Assembly (NCBI GenBank): GCA_963752325.1
Contig: CAVVXU010000004.1
Span: 186,001-250,000 of the forward strand
Source of the DNA: CAVTJL01 sp963752325
Lineage (GTDB): Bacteria; Pseudomonadota; Alphaproteobacteria; Geminicoccales; Geminicoccaceae
Direction: 5' to 3'
DNA length: 64,000 bases
Below the pieces are notes generated by a model. It was not told where the DNA came from, searched no databases, and saw only the letters and a program-made list of their open reading frames with translations. The position numbers and the translations under genes are program-made. This document shows, piece by piece, positions 15,884 through 24,415 of the stretch (positions are counted from its first letter, which is position 1; each line of letters begins with the position of its first letter).

Positions 15884-16588
15884 TCAGACCAGCCCGGTCG
15901 CCGGGATCGCGCCGCCGGTGACCACGGCGCCCGCGGGCGAGATCAGGAAGGCGATGAGCTCGGCGATGCTTGCGGGTGGCACGAAGGTGTCGGGCTTGGC
16001 GTCGGGCATCGCGGCGCGGTTCTGCGGCGTGTCGATGGTGCCGGGCAGGATGCAGTTGGCGCGGATCCGGTCGCCCCGATGCTCGGCAGCGAGGCTTTCG
16101 GTCAACCGGATCACCGCGGCTTTGGAGGCGGCATAGGCGGACTGACCAGCGCCGGCCCTCAGCCCCGGCTGGGCGGCTATATGGACGATGCTGCCATACC
16201 CGGCCGCGAGCAGCGAGGGCAGCACCGCCGCGCTCGTCACCATCGCGACCTTGGCGTTCAGAAGCATCATCATGTCCCACTGGTCCAGCGCATCGACCGC
16301 GACGTTGCCGGTACGGAACCCTCCCACGGTGTTGACCAGCGCGGTGACCTTGCCGAATTTCTCCACCGCTGCTGCCACCGCGGCATCGGCTGCAGCCTTG
16401 TTCGTCAGGTCATGGCCGGGCAGCAGCGCCAGCCGGTTGGGGTCGATCCCAGCAAGGACCGGCGAATCGGGGTCCATCGACCGGTCGACGCAGGCGATCC
16501 GCGCGCCCTGTGCCAGTGCAAGCTTCACCACGGCCGAGCCTAGATTGCCCGAAGCTCCCGTCACGATCACGCATTCGTCCTGCAACAT
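15884..16588 (-). CDS. SDR-family NAD(P)-dependent oxidoreductase
   Basis: A 234-residue classical short-chain dehydrogenase/reductase. TGASGNLG at 10-17 is the cofactor-binding TGxxxGxG loop; LVNTVGG replaces NNAG; the catalytic Tyr-Lys pair is in SAYAASKAAV. It ends ISPAGAVVTGGAIPATG, the usual C-terminal GxxxVDGG region in variant form. The Ser of the catalytic triad is replaced in HIAAQPGLRAGAG (Ala at the HIxS position), so activity may be altered. It follows an acetoacetate decarboxylase remnant and a patatin gene; patatin, 3-hydroxybutyrate dehydrogenase (an SDR) and acetoacetate decarboxylase commonly form an operon, but this SDR is not clearly a BdhA. Confidence 0.85.
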   Translation of the reverse strand: MLQDECVIVTGASGNLGSAVVKLALAQGARIACVDRSMDPDSPVLAGIDPNRLALLPGHDLTNKAAADAAVAAAVEKFGKVTALVNTVGGFRTGNVAVDALDQWDMMMLLNAKVAMVTSAAVLPSLLAAGYGSIVHIAAQPGLRAGAGQSAYAASKAAVIRLTESLAAEHRGDRIRANCILPGTIDTPQNRAAMPDAKPDTFVPPASIAELIAFLISPAGAVVTGGAIPATGLV

Positions 16589-16640
16589 CTTTTTCTCTCT
16601 TCAATTTCGGTGGCAGCCGCTGGCCCGCTGGCTAGCGCCT

Positions 16641-16882
16641 TCAGGGTTTCAGACAATCATGGACGACGGTGCCGAGGTTCAGCCGTGAGGTCGGACAGGT
16701 ATGGGTCGCCGGCAGAACCTCGCGCACCGGCGGCTCGTCGAGGGCGAGCGGCTCGGGCATGACCGCATCGAGGGCGTCGCGGTCGGTCCGGTAGATGATC
16801 ACCAGATGCTCGCGATCGGTATAGCGGCTGGCCCACGCGGATAGGACGGGCTGGTCAGCGGCATGGCGAAGGCGCCCTGCAT
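16641..16882 (-). pseudogene. Acetoacetate decarboxylase, internally deleted and frameshifted
   Basis: From ATG 16882 the frame reads MQGAFAMPLTSPSYPRGP, the family start. After a shift at about 16831, another frame continues RYTDREHLVIIYRTDRDALD, then AVMPEPLALDEPPVR, all typical of ADC. It then jumps to TSRLNLGTVVHDCLKP-stop, which resembles the family C-terminus (LTLPxGxVVHDYL). About two thirds of the gene, including the Schiff-base Lys region, is absent. In related genomes this gene lies with patatin and 3-hydroxybutyrate dehydrogenase, as here. Confidence 0.7.
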
Positions 16883-16916
16883 CTCACGTCGGCGATGTCC
16901 AAGATGCGACCTCCGG

Positions 16917-18173
16917 TCAGGCGGATTTGCGGCTTCGGGCAGGGCGCTTTTCCGACGGTGGATGCTCTTGCGGCGTCGCCGGCTGGGCGACCGGCGCCGG
17001 ATCGGGATGGTCCGGTTCGCCGGCGATGACGTGTTTCCTGGCCATCAGCATGTCGTGGACCACATCGAACACCCGTACCCCCACTTCGGGCGGCTTGGGC
17101 GCAAGCCAGGGCGCGGCGCGCAGCGTCGTCTGGGCATCCGAAAGCCCCTGCTGCCAGCGGGCCTCCATCGTGGCCCGGCTGAATTCGTAATCCTTCGAGG
17201 CGCCCTGCGGCACGAAAGGCCGGTAGATGAGCTGGACGATGTCCATCTCGGTCACGCAGCCGAGGGCGTAGAGCCGCTTCGCCTCGGGCGTCTCGCGCAT
17301 CTCCGGCGGAAGCCGTTCCATCAGCTCGTTGATCGCATGGCGCACCGCGTGCTTCTCCGCGAAGGTGTCGGTGTTGACCCGGGTGCGGCTGGAATAGCGG
17401 ATGTCCTTTTCCCGCTCGCTCGCCTCCAGCATGTCGGTCGGAACCTGGCCGCGGGCCGGGAAGAGATCGACCTGGAAGGTCAGCCGACTGCGCCGCGGCA
17501 CGAAGTCGAGCACGTATTGCAGTGGCGTGTTCGAGACGAGCCCGCCATCCCAGTAGTGCTCGCCATCGATCTCGACGGCCGGAAAGCCGGGCGGAAGCGC
17601 GCCGCTCGCCATCACATGCTCGGGGCGGATGGTGATCTCGATGCTGTCGAAATAGGCGAAGCGGCCGGTCCGCGCATTCACGGCGCCGACGCTGAACCGG
17701 GCGCCGCCCGGGGCGTTGATGCGGTCGAAATCGACCAGCCGCTCCAGCGTCGCGCGCAGGGCTGACGTGTCGTAGAAGCTGGTAGGCGCGTGCTGCGACA
17801 ACCAGGCATAGGCGGGCTGGGGGGCGAAGAAGCCCGGCTGGCCGAACAGGATCGCGGCCTGGGCGCTCAGCTGGCGCTGCCACTGGGAGATGAGCTTGGA
17901 CGCATCGGAGGGCCAGCCGGCCGTCCATTCGGTGATGCCTTCCCAGAAGGCCCGCAGCTTGGCCACCCGCGCCTCGGGCGCGTTGCCGGCAATGATGGCC
18001 GCATTGATCGCGCCGATGGAGATGCCCGCGACCCAGTCGGGCAGGTACTCGGTTCCCGAAAGGGCCTCGTAGACGCCGGCCTGATAGCTGCCCAAGGCAC
18101 CGCCGCCCTGCAGTACCAGCGCCACCTTTTTGTCGTAAGCCTCTGGGCGGCGGGGCAGCGTTCCATCCAGCAT
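16917..18173 (-). CDS. Patatin-like phospholipase
   Basis: A 418-residue lipid acyl hydrolase. The oxyanion-hole Gly-rich block is LVLQGGGALGSYQAGVYEAL; the nucleophile elbow is GISIG (ser in AGISIGAINAAI); the Asp of the Ser-Asp dyad is in YWDGGLVSNTPL. The C-terminal part (RTRVNTDTFAEKHAVRHAIN and onward) with a Lys/Arg-rich tail is that of the DUF3734-containing patatins associated with polyhydroxybutyrate/ketone-body metabolism. ATG at 18173 has AAGGGGG 7 nt upstream; longer upstream readings lack homology. It is probably transcribed together with the downstream acetoacetate decarboxylase remnant and SDR. Confidence 0.92.
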   Translation of the reverse strand: MLDGTLPRRPEAYDKKVALVLQGGGALGSYQAGVYEALSGTEYLPDWVAGISIGAINAAIIAGNAPEARVAKLRAFWEGITEWTAGWPSDASKLISQWQRQLSAQAAILFGQPGFFAPQPAYAWLSQHAPTSFYDTSALRATLERLVDFDRINAPGGARFSVGAVNARTGRFAYFDSIEITIRPEHVMASGALPPGFPAVEIDGEHYWDGGLVSNTPLQYVLDFVPRRSRLTFQVDLFPARGQVPTDMLEASEREKDIRYSSRTRVNTDTFAEKHAVRHAINELMERLPPEMRETPEAKRLYALGCVTEMDIVQLIYRPFVPQGASKDYEFSRATMEARWQQGLSDAQTTLRAAPWLAPKPPEVGVRVFDVVHDMLMARKHVIAGEPDHPDPAPVAQPATPQEHPPSEKRPARSRKSA

Positions 18174-18630
18174 CGGCAATCCCCCTTGACGCTCGCGGTC
18201 CAATAGATTGGTCGACTCTGCGGCTTGCAGCGGTGCTGCATTGCTCCAGTGAAGCCGGCCCGTGTCGCGCCGGCAAGCAACGTTCCTGTGATAGCCGGGC
18301 GCGGGAAGCCTGCTGCGGCGCCAGGTCACAACTCGGCGAGGCCGGTGCGGCGGCCGCAGGCTTCGCGTGGGCTGCCCGCTCCGGCGCGTCCCGCAACGGC
18401 CGCGCGGGAGCGGGTTTGGCGCGACCGTCTTCCCGCACGACCATCCCCGTGCGCCCTCGCACGGATTGTCGGCGACACGGATTGTCGGGGAGAAGGGGAG
18501 GCGCGGATGCCGAAGCTGACGATTCTTGCCGCTGCAGATCTTATGCTGCTGGCAGGCGGGGCCATTGGCCTGCCCCCGTTGAAGTGGTCCACCCCAGATG
18601 TCGGCTTGGGCCGAAGAGGAGGACCATTCG
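18174..18630. other. Divergent gap with 13-bp direct repeat and possible truncated gene start
   Basis: No complete gene in 457 bp. CACGGATTGTCGG occurs twice (18460-18472 and 18476-18488, period 16). A GGGGAGG ribosome site then precedes an ATG at about 18510 whose product, MPKLTILAAADLMLLAGGAI, looks like a signal peptide. The reading loses coherence near 18570, where the IS3-type fragment begins. This may be the 5' end of a gene interrupted by the insertion. Confidence 0.4.
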
Positions 18631-18762
18631 ATGCCACGCAGGAAGAAGCACAGTCCTGAGGAGATCGTAGCCGAGCTGCGGCAGGTGAAGATGCTGACCG
18701 GCCAAGGCACGCCGGTGGCGGCTGCGATCCGAAGGATCGGCGTGACCGAGACGACCTGGGCG
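18631..18762 (+). mobile_element. IS3-family transposase OrfA, N-terminal remnant
   Basis: ATG at 18631 with AGGAGG upstream begins MPRRKKHSPEEIVAELRQVK, then MLTGQGTPVAAAIRRIGVTE and TTW. This is the N-terminal helix-turn-helix of IS3-type OrfA (usually KKHSPEEIVxKLRQVDVLTxQGxxVAEAIRxIGVTExTYYRW). After the first W the sequence becomes unrelated (about 18762). OrfB and terminal repeats are absent. It is of a different IS3 subgroup from the remnant at 12.7 kb. Confidence 0.7.
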
Positions 18763-18963
18763 GATTCAATCGGTCGTCGCAACGCCGCTGATGCGGGAGG
18801 TTGCGATGAGCATTCGAAAAGGGTCGTGGCGCGAAGCAGCAGGGCCGACAGCAGTGCTGCGAGGGGGGCGGTAAGCGCGAGCTGCGGATGCTGAGGGGCT
18901 TGGGGAGGCAGGGAGCAGAGAGGCATCCTTCGGTCGAAACGCCCTGCCAGCGCATGCTTCTCC

Positions 18964-19180
18964 TCACGCAGCGGCGATGGGCTCGAGCAGGGCGGCGTCA
19001 TCGTTCTGCGGGCGGTTGACGCGCGCGCTCACAGGGTAGGCCTCGAGCCGGTCGTCCGGGCACGGTGGCAGCAGCTCTTGGCCGTCTGGGCGGTCCACGT
19101 CGAGCCAGTCGCCATCGCCAGCGGGATCGAGGATCACCGGCATCCGGTTGTGGATGGGAGCTGTGACGGCGTTCGGCTCC
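18964..19180 (-). pseudogene. SRAP (YedK/HMCES-type) peptidase, C-terminal remnant
   Basis: The reading ending at the TGA at 18964-18966 gives EPNAVTAPIHNRMPVILDP, then DGDWLDVDRPDGQELLPPCP, then EAYPVSARVNRPQNDDAALL. This is the distinctive C-terminal third of the SOS-response-associated peptidase family, which crosslinks to abasic sites in single-stranded DNA through Cys2. The catalytic N-terminus is gone, as no homology is seen beyond about 19180. A fragment only. Confidence 0.65.
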
Positions 19181-19595
19181 GCGCTCGAGCTCTACCAGCA
19201 TGACAGCGGGTTTCCGGAGTCAGGCAGGCGCGATGCTCGAGCGCTCTCGAGCCTTGAGATCGTCCGGTAGGGAAGGGCCCAAAGGAGGCGCGACGGTGCT
19301 TGGCGCCATCTTCATGCCGCCGCGGCTCATGAGCGCGTTTGCCAGCATCCTCGACTGGCTCCTGCGTGTCCGGGGCCGTCTCGCGATCGTGGCGCTGGCG
19401 GTCGTGATCATCCGACCAGCCGTCTGAGTAGCCGATGAGTTGGCTGGCGTTCCGTGCGGCCGTTGCCGAACTTAGCGCAGGCTGTGCGAATCTTGCGTCT
19501 TCTCCGAGTCGCGCCTTGCCCGAACAATCCTGTGTCGTCGGATGGAGCGCGTCCGGGGACGCTGGTGACCATCCCCACCCGTCGCGGAGATTGCG
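19181..19595. other. Gap upstream of the ABC transporter operon
   Basis: No recognisable gene in 415 bp. A GCTCGAGCGCTCTCGAGC inverted repeat lies near 19230. The segment just before 19596 should hold the promoter of the transporter operon, but no convincing sigma-factor sites were identified. Confidence 0.4.
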
Positions 19596-20678
19596 ATGAC
19601 AAGTCTGCCCGTGAGCCGCCGCCGCTTGTTGTCCACCGCGATCGGAGCGGTGGGCGCCGGCCTGCTCTTGCCATCGCTCAAGGCGCGAGCCGCCGTATCC
19701 GAGCTCGTCTGGGCCACCTGGGACTCGAACGGCAAGCCCGAATATGTGGCGCCGTTCGAGAAGGCGACCGGGACCAAGATCCGGCTCTCGTTCCTGAGCA
19801 GCGAGGACGCCCAGTTCGCCGCGCTGAAGACCGGCTCGGCCTCGGATTGGGACATCGTCAATCCCTCGATCAACGGTGCCTGGCGCTACATCGACGCCAA
19901 GGTGCTGAAGCCGCTCGATCTCTCCAAGATCCCCAACATCTCGAAGATGTACACACCCTTCAAGTCCACCGACCGCGTCAAGGGCAAGGACGGCACGACC
20001 TACGCCATCCCCTATCTCTGGGGCCTGAACCCGATCATCTATCGCACCGACAAGTACGCGACCGAGCCCGACTACGGCACGCTTTTCGATGGGCGCTACA
20101 AGGGCCAGCTTGCGATGCGGGACTATGCTCTCGAGAGCATAGCCATTGCCGGTCTCTACGTGGGCGTGCCGCGCGAGCGTGTCTTCTCGATGAGCGATGA
20201 GGAGCTGGCCGAGGCCAAGAAGGCGCTGATCGCGCAAAAGCCGCTGTTGCGCACCTACTGGCAGACCATCGGCGATCTGACGAACCTTTTTGCCACCAGC
20301 GAGGTCACCTGCGCCTTCTCCTGGCGCGTGCCCTATGACGAGCTTCACGACAAGATGCCGGTCGCCATGGCGAAGCCCAAGGCCGGCATCATGGGGTGGT
20401 GCGACTGCTTCGCCATGCCGGCGGACCTGCCCGACGACAAGGTCGACGTCGCCTACGAGTTCGGCAACTACCTCCTGGGCCCCGACTATTCCTACGAGAT
20501 CGCGATGCTCGGCAACTATGCGACGACCTCGAGCGTCGTCCGCGACAAGCTCTCGCCCGAGAAGCGCGAGGCGATCTTCATCGACAATCTATCGGTCATG
20601 GACACGTTCATGTGGCCGGTGGCCCCGCCCAACTACGCGCAGTGGATCAAGCTCTGGAACGACGTCAAGGCGGCCTAG
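19596..20678 (+). CDS. ABC transporter substrate-binding protein, PotD-like
   Basis: A 360-residue extracytoplasmic receptor of the spermidine/putrescine-type family. A Tat signal (SRRRLLSTAIGAVGAGLLLP) leads into SELVWATWDSNGKPEYVAPF, then EKATGTKIRLSFLSSEDAQF, the usual PotD/F-like beginning. Further conserved blocks are DTYAIPYLWGLNPIIYRTDK (approximate family position) and the C-terminal YAQWIKLWNDVKAA. GGAG lies 10 nt before the ATG. The next gene (ATPase) starts 3 bp after the stop. The following oxygenase and hydrolase genes suggest that its ligand is a nitrogenous compound broken down by them rather than simply a polyamine. Confidence 0.88.
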   Translation: MTSLPVSRRRLLSTAIGAVGAGLLLPSLKARAAVSELVWATWDSNGKPEYVAPFEKATGTKIRLSFLSSEDAQFAALKTGSASDWDIVNPSINGAWRYIDAKVLKPLDLSKIPNISKMYTPFKSTDRVKGKDGTTYAIPYLWGLNPIIYRTDKYATEPDYGTLFDGRYKGQLAMRDYALESIAIAGLYVGVPRERVFSMSDEELAEAKKALIAQKPLLRTYWQTIGDLTNLFATSEVTCAFSWRVPYDELHDKMPVAMAKPKAGIMGWCDCFAMPADLPDDKVDVAYEFGNYLLGPDYSYEIAMLGNYATTSSVVRDKLSPEKREAIFIDNLSVMDTFMWPVAPPNYAQWIKLWNDVKAA

Positions 20679-20680
20679 GC

Positions 20681-21743
20681 ATGGCCGCGGCGGCGGGTTC
20701 GCCGGCCCTCCTGTCCGCGCGCGGCCTGACCAAGAGCTACGGTCGAGCCGTCGCGGTGGCGGGCGTGGACCTCGACATCGAGGAGCGGGTGTTCACGACC
20801 CTGCTGGGCCCCTCGGGCTGCGGCAAGACGACGATCCTGCGTATGATCGCCGGCTTCGAGAAGCCTTCGTCCGGCAGCCTCAGCCTCGACGGCCGCCCGC
20901 TCGACGGGGTGCCGCCCGAGCGGCGGCCGGTCAACACCGTGTTCCAGTCCTACGCGCTCTTCCCGCACCTCAGCGTGGCCGAGAATGTCGCCTTCTCGCT
21001 GCGGCTGAGGAGTGGCGCGCTGGATGTCGAGGGCAAGGTGCAGCGTGCGCTCGATGCCGTGCATATGGGGGCCTTCGCCGACCGCTTCCCGCACGAGCTG
21101 TCGGGCGGGCAGCAGCAGCGGGTCGCGGTCGCCCGCGCCATCATCGCCGAGCCGCAGATCCTGCTCCTCGACGAGCCGCTCTCGGCCCTCGACCGCAAGA
21201 TGCGGGCGCATCTGCAGATCGAGCTCAAGGACCTGCAGCGCCGGCTCGGCATCGCCTTCGTCTACGTCACCCACGATCAGGAGGAGGCCTTCGCGCTCTC
21301 CGATCGCGTCGTCGTCATGAGGGACGGGCGGATCGTCCAGTCCGGCGCGCCGGCCGAGATCTATGACCGGCCGGCCGACGCCTTCGTCGCCGACTTCATC
21401 GGCGAGGCGGCTCTGGTGCCCGGCACGATCCGCGCCACGGAACCGGGACCAGGCCGCGATCGACACGCCCCTCGGCCTGTTCGCGGCAGCCTGCGTGCCC
21501 GGCCTCGAGACCGGCGAGAGCGGCTATCTCGTCGTCCGGCCCGAGCATCTCTCGCCGGCCGCTTCGACGCCGGCCATCAACGGGACGGTCTCGCATATCG
21601 TCTACCAGGGCGCCCGCTCGCTCGTGGAGGTCGAGACGGTGGGGCCGCTCCTGCGTTACGCGAGCGACGCGCCACCGCCCATCGGGGCAGGGGTCGGCCT
21701 CGACCTCGCGGCCAATCGTTCGTTCATCACGCGAGCCGCCTGA
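20681..21743 (+). CDS. ABC transporter ATP-binding protein, PotA-like (frameshift before TOBE domain)
   Basis: The nucleotide-binding domain is complete: Walker A GPSGCGKT, Q-loop FQSYALFP, signature LSGGQQQRVA, Walker B ILLLDEPLSALD, His-switch THDQEEA. At a GGG run (21445-21447) one extra base shifts the frame. The TOBE regulatory domain then continues in another frame (DQAAIDTPLGLF, YLVVRPEHLSP, GTVSHIVYQGARSLVEVET) to 21743. As sequenced, the first frame runs on to 21790 with a nonsense tail. Either the consensus has an indel error or the C-terminus is lost. It couples ATP hydrolysis to the two permeases encoded directly downstream. Confidence 0.85.
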
Positions 21744-21747
21744 GCCG

Positions 21748-22620
21748 ATGCAGCTGGCGCTCAGACGTGCCCATCTGGCGGCTCCGGTAGCCCTCGTGCT
21801 GGCGGTGGGCTGCGCGCTGCCGCTGCTCGTTCTCGTCGTCTTCAGCTTCTACACAGTCGAGGACTTCGACCTCGTGCCCGCCTTCGACCTCGCGAGCTGG
21901 CACGAGCTCCTTACCCACGGGACCTATGCGATCCTGATCGGCAAGGCGGTGCTCTGGGGCGCCGGCACGACCGTCCTCGCCGCCGCCCTCGGCTATCCGC
22001 TGGCGCTCTCTCTCGCGGCCTTGTCGACGGCGTGGAAGGGTATTGGCCTCGTGCTGCTGCTGACGCCGCTCTACACGGGCGAGATCGTCCGCATCTACGC
22101 TTGGCGGCTCGTGCTAGGCCGCGAAGGCCTCGTCAACAGCCTGCTCGGGGGCCTGGGCCTCATCCGCGAGCCCTTGAGCTTCCTGCTCTTCACGCCGTTC
22201 ACGACCCATCTCGTCCTGCTCTACAACAACCTGCCCTTCATGGCGCTGGCGCTCTGGGTCTCGATCGAGCTGGTCGACCAACGCCTGATCGAGGCGGCGC
22301 GGGATCTGGGTGCCCGGCCGATCCAGGCCTTTGCCAAGGTGACCCTGCCGCTGACGATGCCGGGTCTCGCCGCCGGCGGCTTTGCCGTCTTCGCTCTCGC
22401 GGCCGGCGACATGCTGACGCCGCAGCTTCTGGGCGGCACCTCCGGCTCGACCGCCATGACGATGATCGACAGCCTCTTCGGCACCGCCTTCAACTGGCCG
22501 ATGGCCTCGGCTCTGGCTCTGGGCCTGCTGCTCACACTGACGCTCACGGCCAGCCTCGGCGCCAGCCTCTTGATGCGGATGAAGGGCGCACGCGCCGTCA
22601 TGGCGAGCCTCGGCCGATGA
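21748..22620 (+). CDS. ABC transporter permease, PotB-like
   Basis: A 290-residue inner-membrane permease with six membrane spans. The BPD_transp_1/EAA loop is SIELVDQRLIEAARDLGARP, then IQAFAKVTLPLTMPG. LYTGEIVRIYAWRLVLGREG, then LVNSLL, is characteristic of PotB/PotH-like proteins. Begins 5 bp after the ATPase stop and overlaps the next permease by four bases (ATGA). The frame is intact, in contrast to its neighbours. Confidence 0.9.
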   Translation: MQLALRRAHLAAPVALVLAVGCALPLLVLVVFSFYTVEDFDLVPAFDLASWHELLTHGTYAILIGKAVLWGAGTTVLAAALGYPLALSLAALSTAWKGIGLVLLLTPLYTGEIVRIYAWRLVLGREGLVNSLLGGLGLIREPLSFLLFTPFTTHLVLLYNNLPFMALALWVSIELVDQRLIEAARDLGARPIQAFAKVTLPLTMPGLAAGGFAVFALAAGDMLTPQLLGGTSGSTAMTMIDSLFGTAFNWPMASALALGLLLTLTLTASLGASLLMRMKGARAVMASLGR

Positions 22621-23438
22621 GCCGCCCGGCGATGCTCGTCCTGGGCGCCTTCGTGGCGTTCCTCTATCTGCCCATCGTCGTGCTTGCGATCTTCTCCTTC
22701 AACGACTCGCGCCTGATGGCCTTTCCGCTCAGCGGCGTCACCTTCGACTGGTATCGGGAGCTCGCCGGCAACGGCGCTTTCATCACGGGCTTCATCACGA
22801 GCTTCCTCGTCGCCCAGCCGGTCGGCATTCTGGGAACCCTGATGGGCCTGCTGGCCGGCTTGGCGCTCACGGCCCCGCGCTTCCGGCTGCGCCTGCCCTT
22901 CCTCCTGCTCGTTCTCGTGCCCTTCCTCGTGCCGAAGAGCGTGCTCTCGATCGCCCAGGCGATGATTATGAGCCGTGTCGGCTGGACCCGCGGCGCCACC
23001 TCCCTGATCGTCGCGCAGACGATGATCGTCGTGCCCTTCACGACCTGCATCCTGGCCTCTGTGCTGCTTCGCCTCGATTCGAGGCTCGAGGAGGCGGCGC
23101 GCGATCTGGGCGCCACGCCCTGGCAGAGCTTCCGCCTTGTCGTCCTGCCGCAGCTCAAGCCGGCGCTGGCTGCTGCCTACTCCGTTGGCGTCATCCTCTC
23201 CCTGGCCGACCTCACCATCGCGCTCTTCCTCGCGGGCCGCACGCAGCCGCTCTCGCTCGTCGTCGCCTCGCAGTTCCGCCGCGAGCTCAGCCCCGATCTC
23301 AACGCCATGCAGGTCGTCGTGCTGGTGTTGACCGCCCTGATCGTGACGGCGAGCGAGCTCTACCGCCGCCGCAGGACCATGCGCGCGAGGACCAAAGCCT
23401 TCGCCCCCGCCGAAGAGCCTCTGGAGGTTGCACCATGA
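22617..23438 (+). CDS. ABC transporter permease, PotC-like
   Basis: A 273-residue permease with six spans. It starts MSRPAMLVLGAFVAFLYLPI, then VVLAIFSFNDSRLMAFPLSG, typical of PotC/PotI (SFN, WY motifs: FDWYREL). The EAA loop is EEAARDLGATPWQSFRLVVL. Start and stop both overlap neighbours by ATGA, showing translational coupling with the PotB-like permease before and the oxygenase after. Confidence 0.9.
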   Translation: MSRPAMLVLGAFVAFLYLPIVVLAIFSFNDSRLMAFPLSGVTFDWYRELAGNGAFITGFITSFLVAQPVGILGTLMGLLAGLALTAPRFRLRLPFLLLVLVPFLVPKSVLSIAQAMIMSRVGWTRGATSLIVAQTMIVVPFTTCILASVLLRLDSRLEEAARDLGATPWQSFRLVVLPQLKPALAAAYSVGVILSLADLTIALFLAGRTQPLSLVVASQFRRELSPDLNAMQVVVLVLTALIVTASELYRRRRTMRARTKAFAPAEEPLEVAP

Positions 23439-24415
23439 CCGCGATCCCCGTGATCGACCTCGCCCGGGCCCGGCGCGGTGACGAGGCGGCAAGGCGCGCC
23501 GTCGCGGCCGAGATCGACGCCGCATGTCGGTCCTTGGGCTTTCTCGTCGTCGCTGGCCACGGCGTGCCGGAGGATCTCGTCGCCGCAACCAGGGCCGCGG
23601 CCTTCGCCTTCTTCGCGCTGCCTGAGGCGCAGAAGCTCGAGGTGCGCATGCCGCCCGGCGTCTATCGCGGCTACACCCCGATCGAGAGCGAGACCCTGGC
23701 CCTCTCGCTCGATCAGGCGACGCCACCCGACCTCAAGGAGGTCTTCAACATCGGCCCGGTCGACATCGGCGGCGAGGCCTACTTCACCGCGGCGGAAGGA
23801 CAGGGCTTCTTCGCCTCCAATCTCTGGCCAGCAGCGCTGCCGGAGCTCAGGCCGGTCCTCGAGCGCTACTACCGCGAGATGACGATGCTGGCGCGCGAGC
23901 TGATGCGCCTCTTCGCGCTGGGCCTCGGCCTCGACGAGCCCTGGTTCGACGACAAGATCGATCGCCACATCACCAACCTCTCCTTGCTCCATTATCCGGC
24001 GCCCGTCCGGCCGCCCTTGCCGGGCCAGCTCCGCGCCGGCGCGCACACGGACTATGGCAGCCTGACGATCCTGCAGCGCGACGAGACCCCGGGCGGGCTC
24101 GAGGTCAAGAGCGGCGGCGCCTGGGTTCCCGTGCCGGACATCCCGGAAAGCTTCGTCATCAATCTGGGCGATCTCATGCAGGACTGGACCGGGGGTGCGT
24201 GGACCTCGACCCTGCATCGGGTGGTCTGCCCGCCGGAGACGGCCGCGGGTGACCGCCTCGCGATCGCCTTTTTCCACCAGCCCAATTGGGATGCGATGAT
24301 CGAGCCTCTTCCGGTCGCTGGTGCCCGGCCGCGCGGCTTCGTGCCGGTCAGTTCCGGCGCCCATGTCCGCGCCAAGATCGCCAAGCACCGCGCGACCGAG
24401 GCCGAGACGCCATGA
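23435..24415 (+). CDS. 2-oxoglutarate/Fe(II)-dependent oxygenase, isopenicillin-N-synthase-like
   Basis: A 326-residue non-heme iron oxygenase. The N-terminal DIOX_N segment is IPVIDLARA, then FLVVAGHGVPEDL. The iron facial triad is H and D of AHTDYGSLTIL with H of TLHRVV, and the 2OG-binding Arg is in RLAIAFFHQPN. GVYRGYTPIESE is the usual IPNS-family block. Coupled to the PotC-like permease by a 4-base overlap and to the following monooxygenase by another. It likely hydroxylates or demethylates the compound imported by the transporter. Such IPNS-like enzymes often accompany ABC transporters for N-heterocycles. Confidence 0.88.
   Translation: MTAIPVIDLARARRGDEAARRAVAAEIDAACRSLGFLVVAGHGVPEDLVAATRAAAFAFFALPEAQKLEVRMPPGVYRGYTPIESETLALSLDQATPPDLKEVFNIGPVDIGGEAYFTAAEGQGFFASNLWPAALPELRPVLERYYREMTMLARELMRLFALGLGLDEPWFDDKIDRHITNLSLLHYPAPVRPPLPGQLRAGAHTDYGSLTILQRDETPGGLEVKSGGAWVPVPDIPESFVINLGDLMQDWTGGAWTSTLHRVVCPPETAAGDRLAIAFFHQPNWDAMIEPLPVAGARPRGFVPVSSGAHVRAKIAKHRATEAETP

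Noticed and set aside
15884..16588. BdhA (3-hydroxybutyrate dehydrogenase) assignment for the SDR
   Set aside because: The context suggests it, but the sequence lacks the catalytic Ser and BdhA-specific blocks that I could check, so only SDR is claimed.
18762..18830. IS30-type end sequence (TTCAATCGGTCGTCGCAACGCC)
   Set aside because: It reminded me of insertion-sequence termini, but no matching partner repeat or transposase was found nearby.
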